This document shows positions 1 through 6,041 of a stretch of DNA of 10,244 nucleotides, piece after piece (position 1 is the first letter of the stretch; every line of letters begins with the position of its first letter). The stretch is from Desulfarculaceae bacterium (GTDB taxonomy: Bacteria > Desulfobacterota > Desulfobacteria > Desulfobacterales > Desulfobacteraceae): the NCBI GenBank assembly GCA_021737205.1, contig JAIPEK010000056.1:1-10244 (forward strand), read 5' to 3'. The notes under the pieces were generated by a model. The model searched no databases, was not told where the DNA came from, and saw nothing but the letters and a program-made list of their open reading frames with translations. The translations under genes and the position numbers were made by a program.

Positions 1-63
1 GATGAAATGGAACACGTGATGGAAAAGTTTAAAACATACGGACAGGATAGTGATGAAGGATAA
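1..63 (+). CDS. C-terminal end of an unidentified protein (partial)
   Basis: Frame 1 is open from the window edge to a TAA at 61-63 and gives the 20-residue tail DEMEHVMEKFKTYGQDSDEG. The composition (charged, helical, acidic end) is that of a normal protein C-terminus. The stop lies 8 nt beyond the ATG of the next gene at 53, an 11-nt overlap typical of co-translated genes, so this gene probably belongs to the same operon as the DAC-like gene. Too little is present to assign a family or function. The short open stretch could be chance, but the overlap geometry and an AGGA ribosome site (44-47) inside it favour a real gene end. Confidence 0.55.
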   Translation, partial: DEMEHVMEKFKTYGQDSDEG

Positions 64-1498
64 GCACACCAGCCGCAACCTCTGTCTTTCCAACATTTTA
101 AACGGTCTTGCCGAAGGGCTTTCCAAATTTTCAAACCCGAGCCGGGTAGCTGTGATTTACCAGCCCACCGTCCGGGACCCGCTTCAGATCTTCGATCCCC
201 AGAACATTCTCAAGGGCCATGAATCCCGGATCAAGGAAGTCTACCTGGAGGACTATCCCGGATGGAAACAGTCGATTGTCAACCGCATTGAAAACCAGAC
301 CAAGGGGTTTCTGATCCCGGTGGACGAGCTTTCCCTGGCCGGCCTGATAAGCTACGGCACATGCGGGGAATCCTTTTTCTACCAGATGTGGCTCACGGAC
401 CACCACCCGGATATATGCTCGGTGGAGCCCACCCGGAAATGGCTTGAACATGCGGCCTGGCTTTTGTCCGCGGATTACTTTTCCGACCGGGTGATCATCA
501 ATTCCTCCGGGTACGTTCTAAAAAACTACTCCCTGCAAGCCATCGCCGATCATGTTATCGACCGGAAAGACCAGCTACAGTTCTGCACCTCCACCATGCT
601 GATTCCGCCCATCCTTAATACTGTCCTGGACATCTCCAAAACCAGGGAGGAAGGAGAACTTCCCAAAGGGGATCTTTTCTTTATTGACCCGGACACTGTG
701 AAACATATTTCTTTCCTGACACGGATTCAGCGCCACGAACAACCCGTTCTGACCAGTGTCAAGCATATCAGGAAACTGCTTCTGGCGGTGGAAGATTCCA
801 ACCGGAAACTGGTATCGGACGGCTGCACTATCATCGGCATCTCGGACATGCCGGTCCCCGAACATGCGGTTTCAGCCCAATTCAAGGGAGATCACGGATT
901 TTTAAAAATTGGTTCCGAACTGGTCTGCAGTTTCTGCGACGGCAATTTTCATTCCTCAACAAGAAGAGCCAAAATGGTCGAACTCGAAGAACTGCTGCTG
1001 GATTCCGATCTCTCCACTGAAAATTCCACCGTTCTTTTCCAGATTATCTCCGAACTTGTCCACCATGCAGAGATGAACCGTCACGGGAGCACGCTGGTCA
1101 TAGACCTGAACGAGACTCCCCTGAAACTCACCGGACATGTCCTGGACCCGCCGCTGAACCTGCTGGACCCGAACCATATCGACCTTGCCTGCTCTCTGAC
1201 CAAAATTGACGGAGCGGTTCACATCACCCGCAACCTGTTTATCAACGGATTTGCCTGTCTTCTGGACGGCAAGACCACCAACTGGGAAAATCTGGCAAGG
1301 GGAGCAAGATACAATTCCGCGCTTCGCTTCTCGTGCGAACACGATAACGTGATTGTAGTGGTGGTGTCCGCGGACAGACCGGTCTCCATCATTTACTGCG
1401 GAATCGAAATGAGTGCATACAGTGTATGGAAACCGATCCACGGATACATGCCCGTACCGGTTCCCCTGAAAACCTATCTGAACGGAGTGATCAAATGA
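53..1498 (+). CDS. DAC (DisA_N-like) domain protein, putative diadenylate cyclase with unassigned N-terminal region
   Basis: 481 residues from ATG 53. A GTG at 50 is also in frame, but AGGA at 44-47 sits 5 nt before the ATG, so 53 is preferred. No signal peptide or membrane segment is visible, so it is probably cytosolic. The C-terminal third (about 325-455) follows the diadenylate cyclase pattern: a strand RHGSTLVIDL (343-352), the DGA motif (386-388), a glycine-rich NGFACLLDG stretch (398-406), then ARGARYNSALRF (415-426) and the hydrophobic strand VIVVVVSADRPVSIIYCG (433-450). Known DAC enzymes condense two ATP into c-di-AMP using DGA and RHR motifs. Here the RHR position reads RYN (419-421), so activity is uncertain. 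The N-terminal roughly 310 residues match no domain I recognise; they include a Cys-x2-Cys plus nearby His (C292, C295, H300) that could bind a metal. DAC at the C-terminus is unlike DisA, where it is N-terminal. The gene overlaps both neighbours. The domain call is from remembered motif pattern, not a search. Confidence 0.72.
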   Translation: MKDKHTSRNLCLSNILNGLAEGLSKFSNPSRVAVIYQPTVRDPLQIFDPQNILKGHESRIKEVYLEDYPGWKQSIVNRIENQTKGFLIPVDELSLAGLISYGTCGESFFYQMWLTDHHPDICSVEPTRKWLEHAAWLLSADYFSDRVIINSSGYVLKNYSLQAIADHVIDRKDQLQFCTSTMLIPPILNTVLDISKTREEGELPKGDLFFIDPDTVKHISFLTRIQRHEQPVLTSVKHIRKLLLAVEDSNRKLVSDGCTIIGISDMPVPEHAVSAQFKGDHGFLKIGSELVCSFCDGNFHSSTRRAKMVELEELLLDSDLSTENSTVLFQIISELVHHAEMNRHGSTLVIDLNETPLKLTGHVLDPPLNLLDPNHIDLACSLTKIDGAVHITRNLFINGFACLLDGKTTNWENLARGARYNSALRFSCEHDNVIVVVVSADRPVSIIYCGIEMSAYSVWKPIHGYMPVPVPLKTYLNGVIK

Positions 1499-1761
1499 CA
1501 GGCGAACATCAGCATCATCATACCCAACACCATCACGACCATGAAGAAAACCGGGAACTCACGTTTGAGGAGAAACTCACCCGGCTGTTTGAGCACTGGC
1601 TCGACCACAATGAAAGCCACAAGACCACCTATCTGTCATGGGCGGAAAAGGCGGCGGAAAACGAAAAGCCGGAAACAGCCGCCAGCCTCAAGGAAGCGGG
1701 CGCGCTGTCCGGCATGATCAATGAAAAAATTAAAAAGGCGCTGAAGTCCATTAATCGGTAG
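1495..1761 (+). CDS. Small His-rich protein, possible metal-binding partner
   Basis: 88 residues. The ATG at 1495 overlaps the preceding TGA (1496-1498) as ATGA, which strongly suggests translational coupling to the DAC-like gene; a longer in-frame reading from 1426 would run through that gene and is not needed. Eight of the first 16 residues are histidine, with HHH runs at 7-9 and 12-14, a tail typical of Ni/Zn/Co-binding proteins. The rest (about 21-88) is predicted to be two or three amphipathic helices. H34, H38 and H42 are spaced i, i+4, i+8 in HWLDHNESH, so they would line one helix face and could form a second metal site, followed by YLSWAEKA (46-53). There is no signal peptide and no transmembrane segment. 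I have seen similar small proteins annotated only as hypothetical or DUF; no function is assigned. Metal buffering or sensing is inference from composition. Its 3' end overlaps the convergent rocD gene by 11 bp. Confidence 0.8.
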   Translation: MTGEHQHHHTQHHHDHEENRELTFEEKLTRLFEHWLDHNESHKTTYLSWAEKAAENEKPETAASLKEAGALSGMINEKIKKALKSINR

Positions 1762-2956
1762 CGGCAAGAACCTCTGCCACCCGTTCCACAGCCCAGTCGA
1801 TCTCTTCCTTTGTAATGACAAGAGGCGGGGCGAACCGGATGACGTGATCATGGGTTTCCTTGCACAACAGGCCTTTTTCCTTGAGTTTTTCACAGAACGG
1901 ACGGGCCCCGCCGAGTTCGTGTTTCAGCTCCACACCGATTAAAAGCCCCTTGCCCCTGACATCCTGGACATGAGGGCTGTCAATGGCCTGCAGCCGTTCC
2001 TTGAAGTACGTTCCCAGGTCTCTGGCGTTTTCCACCAGGTTTTCCTCCACAAGAACCTTCAAGGCTTCCCTTGCCACAGCGCATGCCAACGGGTTGCCGC
2101 CGAACGTGCTCCCGTGCTCGCCGGGCATGAACACCCCGAGCACGTCCTCGTTGGAGAGAACCGCTGAAACCGGATAGCATCCGCCGGAAAGGGCCTTTCC
2201 GATCAGGGTTACGTCGGACTCCACGCCTTCATGCTCCTCTGCAAAAAACTTGCCTGTCCGGCCGAGCCCGGTCTGGATTTCATCAAACACCAGGGCCACC
2301 CGGTTGTCCGAGCAGATCCGTCTCACATCCTTGAGATACCCCTCCGGGGGCACGATGACCCCGGCCTCTCCCTGGATCGGCTCCACCATGAACGCCACGG
2401 TATTCTCGGTAATGGCATCTTCAAGCGCTTTGGCGTCCCCGAACGGAATCGCCTTGAACCCCGGGGTGAAGGGGCCGAACCCGTCCTTGTACTGCTCTTC
2501 GGTGCTGAAGCCGATGATGGTCAAAGTCCTGCCGTGGAAATTGTCGTTGCAGACAATGATTTCCGCTTTGCCTTCAGGTACGCCCTTGACCTTGTATCCC
2601 CATTTCCGGACCGCCTTGATCACGGTTTCCACGGCTTCGGCGCCGCTGTTCATGGGAAGCACCATGTGGGAATTGGTCAGCTCGCAGATCTCCTTGTAAA
2701 AATGGGCAAGCTGGTTGTTCCGGAACGCCCTCGAGGTGATGCAGAGCTTTTCCGCCTGCTCTTTGAGTTTGCCCACGATCCGCTTGTGGCAATGGCCCTG
2801 ATTGACCGCGGAATAGGCGGCCAGGCAGTCGAGATACTTCTTGCCTTCCACATCCCATACCCAGACCCCCTCGCCTCTTTCGATGACCACGTCCAGGGGC
2901 TTATAGTTCTTCGCACCGTACTTGTTTTCGATTTCTATATAGTCCTGAGTGTTCAT
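1751..2956 (-). CDS. rocD: Ornithine--oxo-acid aminotransferase RocD
   Basis: 401 residues, the normal length for ornithine aminotransferase, a class III fold-type I PLP enzyme. It moves the delta-amino group of ornithine to 2-oxoglutarate, giving glutamate-5-semialdehyde (P5C), and so links arginine/ornithine to proline and glutamate. The sequence is similar along its length to the human enzyme as I remember it. Landmarks are YSAVNQGHCH (48-57) with the ornithine-contacting Tyr48, the PLP phosphate-site stretch PMNSGAEA (101-108), NFHGRT (139-144), EPIQGEAGV (192-200) with the substrate-gating Glu197, FDEIQTGLGRTG (224-235) with Asp225 for the PLP ring nitrogen, and IGKALSGG (252-259) with Schiff-base Lys254. 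RGKGLLIGVE and IRFAPPLVI lie near the end. A GGAG ribosome site (2964-2967) lies 7 nt before the ATG. The gene is 42 nt downstream of the permease gene on the same strand, probably co-transcribed. Acetylornithine aminotransferase is the main alternative, but the YSAVNQGH signature and the EHGSTFGGNPL stretch favour RocD. Confidence 0.93.
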   Translation of the reverse strand: MNTQDYIEIENKYGAKNYKPLDVVIERGEGVWVWDVEGKKYLDCLAAYSAVNQGHCHKRIVGKLKEQAEKLCITSRAFRNNQLAHFYKEICELTNSHMVLPMNSGAEAVETVIKAVRKWGYKVKGVPEGKAEIIVCNDNFHGRTLTIIGFSTEEQYKDGFGPFTPGFKAIPFGDAKALEDAITENTVAFMVEPIQGEAGVIVPPEGYLKDVRRICSDNRVALVFDEIQTGLGRTGKFFAEEHEGVESDVTLIGKALSGGCYPVSAVLSNEDVLGVFMPGEHGSTFGGNPLACAVAREALKVLVEENLVENARDLGTYFKERLQAIDSPHVQDVRGKGLLIGVELKHELGGARPFCEKLKEKGLLCKETHDHVIRFAPPLVITKEEIDWAVERVAEVLAATD

Positions 2957-2998
2957 ACAATTACTCCAATCATTTACAATTTTTTATAAAATACCTTA

Positions 2999-3934
2999 TC
3001 ACAATCCCTTTCCCCTTTCAATTTCAATAGCGGAAACTTTCCGATCCCCGTTTCTCAGAAGCTGGGAGATGAGCATGCCCGCCATCATCAGGGCACAGCC
3101 AGTAATCGATCTTGCAGACATGATTTCATTGAGTATGATCCATCCGCCCAGGGCGGCGAACAGGGATTCAAGGCTCAGTATGATGGCGGCATGGGAAGGA
3201 TGGCTGTTTTTCTGTCCGTATATCTGCAGGGTATATGCGATTCCCACGGAAAAGACGCCCCCGTAAAAAATCGGTATCGCCGCCATGAGAATACCGTCCA
3301 GGGTAATGATTTCAAATGCCAGCGCCACCGCCATGGAGATGATAGAACACGCCACACACTGGATAAAAGCAAGATCCGCCGTATGAAACCGGTTGGAAAG
3401 ATCATCGATGATAATCACGTGAGCGGCGAAGCAGAAAGCGCACAAGAGTTCGAGAAAATCACCGAAGGCGATGGTGAAATCCTGTGTCACACTCAGAAGA
3501 TACATGCCCGTAGCTGCCAGCACCGCACCGATCCAGGTATTAAGGCCGGTCCGGTTTCGTTTGAGGATCATCCCCAGGATCGGCACCAGGATCACATACA
3601 GCCCCGTTATGAATCCCGCTTTTCCTGCCGTGGTATACACCAGGCCCACCTGCTGGAAGGAAATTCCGCCAAAGAGAAAGATGGAGGCAAAAAGTCCGTT
3701 TTTCAAAAGCTCTGTCCGTGTGTATTCCATTCGGCCGGAGACGGACGGCCGGGTTCTGCCCCTGAGAGTTACCAGAAACGGGGTCAGAGACAGCGCCCCC
3801 AGGAAAAAACGGATCCCGTTGAATGTAAACGGGCCCACATACTCCATGCCCGCTCTCTGGGCCACGAAGGCAAGGCCCCATATCACCGCCACCAGTAAAA
3901 GTATAGATTCTGATTTCAATGTCTCTTTTTTCAT
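2999..3934 (-). CDS. EamA/DMT-superfamily membrane permease
   Basis: 311 residues from ATG 3934. GGGGA at 3943-3947 lies 8 nt upstream and decides this start over an in-frame TTG at 3949. The protein is almost wholly hydrophobic, with about ten membrane helices arranged as two EamA repeats. The first (about 10-148) opens with LLLVAVIWGLAFVAQRAG (12-29) and has TTAGKAGFITGLYVILVPI (101-119). The second (about 158-292) contains the family-typical HPSHAAIILSLESLFAALGG (245-264) followed by WIILNE. The short tail (294-311) is charged and cytoplasmic. Members of this superfamily move amino acids, metabolites or nucleotide sugars, often outward; sequence alone does not give the substrate. Close linkage to rocD (42-nt gap, same strand) suggests a link to ornithine, arginine, proline or a related amine, but that is inference. 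The 80-bp upstream region is shared with divergent nagZ. Confidence 0.9.
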   Translation of the reverse strand: MKKETLKSESILLLVAVIWGLAFVAQRAGMEYVGPFTFNGIRFFLGALSLTPFLVTLRGRTRPSVSGRMEYTRTELLKNGLFASIFLFGGISFQQVGLVYTTAGKAGFITGLYVILVPILGMILKRNRTGLNTWIGAVLAATGMYLLSVTQDFTIAFGDFLELLCAFCFAAHVIIIDDLSNRFHTADLAFIQCVACSIISMAVALAFEIITLDGILMAAIPIFYGGVFSVGIAYTLQIYGQKNSHPSHAAIILSLESLFAALGGWIILNEIMSARSITGCALMMAGMLISQLLRNGDRKVSAIEIERGKGL

Positions 3935-3942
3935 GATATGAA

Positions 3943-3947
3943 TCCCC
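3943..3947 (-). promoter_or_regulatory. Shine-Dalgarno deciding the permease start
   Basis: On the minus strand GGGGA lies 8 nt upstream of the ATG at 3934-3932. An alternative in-frame TTG (3949-3947) overlaps it and would have no ribosome site at proper spacing, so the ATG is preferred. Confidence 0.6.
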
Positions 3948-3970
3948 AATCCTGGTAAAAAACTTTACTT

Positions 3971-3997
3971 TTAATATTTACAAAAGAAGAAAGTCAA
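3971..3997 (-). promoter_or_regulatory. Candidate promoter for the permease-rocD unit
   Basis: On the minus strand TTGACT (3997-3992) is a good -35 match. TATTAA (3976-3971) follows at 15 nt, shorter than the ideal 17. At 17 nt the hexamer is only TTAAAA. The region is AT-rich and is the only gap upstream of the two minus-strand genes. The -35 is reasonable and the -10 weak, so this is tentative. Confidence 0.3.
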
Positions 3998-4006
3998 GGC
4001 AATTAT
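3977..4006 (+). promoter_or_regulatory. Candidate promoter for nagZ, placed for a leaderless or nearly leaderless mRNA
   Basis: TTTACA (3977-3982, 5 of 6 to the -35 consensus), an 18-nt spacer, and AATTAT (4001-4006, 4 of 6 to the -10 consensus). Transcription from this site would start around 4012-4015, at or next to the nagZ ATG (4015). nagZ has no Shine-Dalgarno at a workable distance (the nearest purine run, AAGG at 3996-3999, is 15 nt away), which fits a leaderless start. Confidence 0.35.
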
Positions 4007-4014
4007 ATAAAATT

Positions 4015-5013
4015 ATGACGTTTCATCCTGAAGATATCCGGAAAACCGCCGGCCAGAAAATCATGGCCGGGTTTACCGGCACCGAATTCAACACGGATAT
4101 CGAATATCTTATAAAAGAGCTCCATGTGGGCGGGCTGATCCTGTTTTCAAGGAACGTGGAATCTCCGGAACAGCTGTTTGAGCTCTGCAGGAAAATCATG
4201 GACTGCGCAATACAAAACGGTTCACCCCCGGTATTCATTTCCATCGACCAGGAAGGCGGGCCGGTGGCAAGGCTGAAACCGCCGTTCACGGTATTCCCGG
4301 GCAACCCTTCCATCAAAACCGAAGAGCAGGCGGACCGGTATGCCCGTACGGTTTCAAGAGAACTTAAAAGCGTTGGTTTCAACATGAACCTTGCCCCTGT
4401 ACTGGATGTGGTCGGGGATATCGAGGACAGTGTCATGAAAGACAGGGCGTTTGAAAAGGACACGGCAACGGTTTCAAGGCTGGGATGCCGGGTCATCACC
4501 GGGATGCAGCAGAACGGGATTATGGCGGTGGGCAAACATTTTCCCGGTATCGGCCGGTCATCAGTTGACTCCCATTTCAATCTCCCGGTGGTGGATGCGG
4601 ACCTGCAATCGCTTTTCTCCCGGGATCTTCCGCCGTTCAGGGAAGCTGTAAAAGCAGGTGCGGCCGGCATCATGCCGGGCCACATCCTGTACCCGCAACT
4701 GGACCCTCACTGGCAGGCGAGTCTCTCCGAGGTCATCATCAAGGAACTTTTGCGGGACACTTTAGGATACAACGGCCTTGTGATCACGGATGACCTGGAT
4801 ATGAAGGCCGTGACTCACGATATCGACACGTGCGCCGAGCGGATACTGGTCTCAGGCACGGACATCGCGCTGATCTGCCACCCCGGCCCTGATATCGAAC
4901 ACATGTTCCGTTCGTTTTGCAGCCTGATGGAATCAAGCCGGGAACATGAAAATTCGGGACGAGCTTCCGTCTCCAGGATAATGACGGCCAAAAAGAAATA
5001 CCTGAAAATTTGA
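4015..5013 (+). CDS. nagZ: Beta-N-acetylhexosaminidase NagZ (glycoside hydrolase family 3)
   Basis: 332 residues, the size of single-domain NagZ without the extra C-terminal domain found in many GH3 enzymes. It removes N-acetylglucosamine from GlcNAc-anhydromuropeptides during peptidoglycan recycling. No signal peptide is visible, consistent with a cytoplasmic enzyme. Along a TIM-barrel-like sequence: VGGLILFSRNV (38-48), SIDQEGGPVARL (76-87), LAPVLDV (126-132), KHFPGIG (174-180) and the mobile-loop DSH (185-187), whose Asp-His pair is the acid/base dyad of NagZ, then IMPGHILYP (219-227) and VITDDLDMKAV (256-266), with Asp259 the likely nucleophile. The usual EGGRV reads EGGPV here; I recall this variant from related bacteria and do not read it as inactivating. 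A later start (Met17) would cut into conserved sequence, so ATG 4015 is kept although no ribosome site precedes it. It is divergent from the permease gene and convergent with tsaD (19 bp between stops). Confidence 0.93.
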   Translation: MTFHPEDIRKTAGQKIMAGFTGTEFNTDIEYLIKELHVGGLILFSRNVESPEQLFELCRKIMDCAIQNGSPPVFISIDQEGGPVARLKPPFTVFPGNPSIKTEEQADRYARTVSRELKSVGFNMNLAPVLDVVGDIEDSVMKDRAFEKDTATVSRLGCRVITGMQQNGIMAVGKHFPGIGRSSVDSHFNLPVVDADLQSLFSRDLPPFREAVKAGAAGIMPGHILYPQLDPHWQASLSEVIIKELLRDTLGYNGLVITDDLDMKAVTHDIDTCAERILVSGTDIALICHPGPDIEHMFRSFCSLMESSREHENSGRASVSRIMTAKKKYLKI

Positions 5014-5047
5014 ACCGGCAGCAGGGAGTTTATCAAATCCGGTTTTT
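5013..5047 (+). terminator. Weak candidate terminator between nagZ and tsaD
   Basis: AACCGG (5013-5018) pairs with CCGGTT (5039-5044), followed by a T run ending at 5047. The 20-nt loop is large and the right arm lies inside the tsaD 3' end. It could act for nagZ on the + strand, but the stem is only 6 bp, so it may be chance. Confidence 0.25.
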
Positions 5048-6031
5048 CGAAAAGACGTCGTCAGACACAGAGCAGACATCGCCGTCCATGAACTGCCGAA
5101 AGCCCCGTGCCCCGATCATGGCGGCATTGTCTCCGCAGTACTCCTTGGCCGGCACATGAACGGTAATCCCCGATTGCCCCGCCCGACTGGAAAGCGCTCT
5201 GCAGAATGTCGAATTTGCTGCAACCCCGCCTGTAACAGCCACGTTCAAGCATTCTTTTTCCGTACAGGCAAGGAGAAGCTTGCCGATCAAAACATCACGG
5301 ACTGCAGCCTGGAACCCGGCTGCAATATGGTGTAAAGACTCTTCCGAACGGTCCGGGTTCTCGGCAAGATACCGGCCCACGGCGGACTTAATCCCGCTGA
5401 AACTGAAATCAAAACTCCCCTTCTCCAGAAAGGTCCGGGGGAAATCAATCCGGGCCGGGTCCCCTTTGAGTGCCATGGATTCAATCACGGGACCGCCGGG
5501 ATAACCGAACCCCAGCATCTTGGAAACCTTGTCAAATGCCTCTCCCACAGCGTCGTCCCGGGTTTGTCCCATGAGTTCGAACCGGCTGTATGACTGCACA
5601 TAATAGATATTGGTGTGCCCGCCTGAGGCCACAAGGGCAATGAACGGAAACGGCGGCGGAGTGTCGCACAAAAACGAGGAATAGATATGTCCCTCGAGAT
5701 GGTTGACGCCTGTCATTTGCACATTCGCGGCATAGGAGAACGCCTTGGCAAAGGAAAATCCCACCAGCAGCGATCCGATCAGCCCGGGGCCTCTTGTGGC
5801 GGCCACCCCGTCAATGGCGCCCACTGGAACTCCGGCCTTTTCCATTGCAGCCCCCACCACCCGTGAAATGGCGTCTATATGAAGTCTGGATGCGATTTCC
5901 GGGACCACCCCGCCGTACCGGTGATGAGCCTCCGTCTGGGAAGCGACCACATTGGAAAGGACGGTACTGCCGTCCTTTACCACAGCAGCCGACGTTTCGT
6001 CACACGATGTTTCAATGCCGAGAACGATCAT
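5033..6031 (-). CDS. tsaD: tRNA N6-threonylcarbamoyladenosine synthase subunit TsaD
   Basis: 332 residues, close to the usual 335-340. TsaD (YgjD/Kae1 family, ASKHA fold) works with TsaB, TsaE and TsaC-made threonylcarbamoyl-AMP to place t6A at position 37 of ANN-decoding tRNAs; it is nearly universal. The open frame continues 45 codons upstream to 6166, but that part overlaps purM in another frame and looks non-native. The true N-terminus MIVLGIETSCDETSAAVV starts at ATG 6031. Motifs are ATRGPGLIGSLLVG (78-91), the iron-ligand HLEGH (111-115, His111 and His115), VASGGHT (134-140), DFSFSGIK (208-215), VTGGVAANS (266-274) and YCGDNAAMIG (298-307), with Asp301 as the third metal ligand. The start lies 10 nt after the purM stop with no obvious Shine-Dalgarno, so translation is probably coupled to purM. 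tsaB and tsaE are not in the window. Confidence 0.96.
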   Translation of the reverse strand: MIVLGIETSCDETSAAVVKDGSTVLSNVVASQTEAHHRYGGVVPEIASRLHIDAISRVVGAAMEKAGVPVGAIDGVAATRGPGLIGSLLVGFSFAKAFSYAANVQMTGVNHLEGHIYSSFLCDTPPPFPFIALVASGGHTNIYYVQSYSRFELMGQTRDDAVGEAFDKVSKMLGFGYPGGPVIESMALKGDPARIDFPRTFLEKGSFDFSFSGIKSAVGRYLAENPDRSEESLHHIAAGFQAAVRDVLIGKLLLACTEKECLNVAVTGGVAANSTFCRALSSRAGQSGITVHVPAKEYCGDNAAMIGARGFRQFMDGDVCSVSDDVFSKNRI

Positions 6032-6041
6032 TGAAGATGAA

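Noticed and set aside
76..87. NagZ EGGPV variant (protein residues 76-87 of the gene at 4015) as a sign of inactivation
   Set aside because: All catalytic landmarks (KHFPGIG, DSH, ITDDL) are intact, and I recall the P-for-R change from related bacteria.
1426..1494. Longer start for the His-rich protein at 1426
   Set aside because: It would overlap 73 nt of the DAC-like gene; the ATGA junction at 1495 is the typical coupled start.
2231..2989. 252-codon plus-strand frame opposite rocD
   Set aside because: It lies antisense to a clearly conserved gene, has no recognisable motif, and is a shadow from GC-biased third positions.
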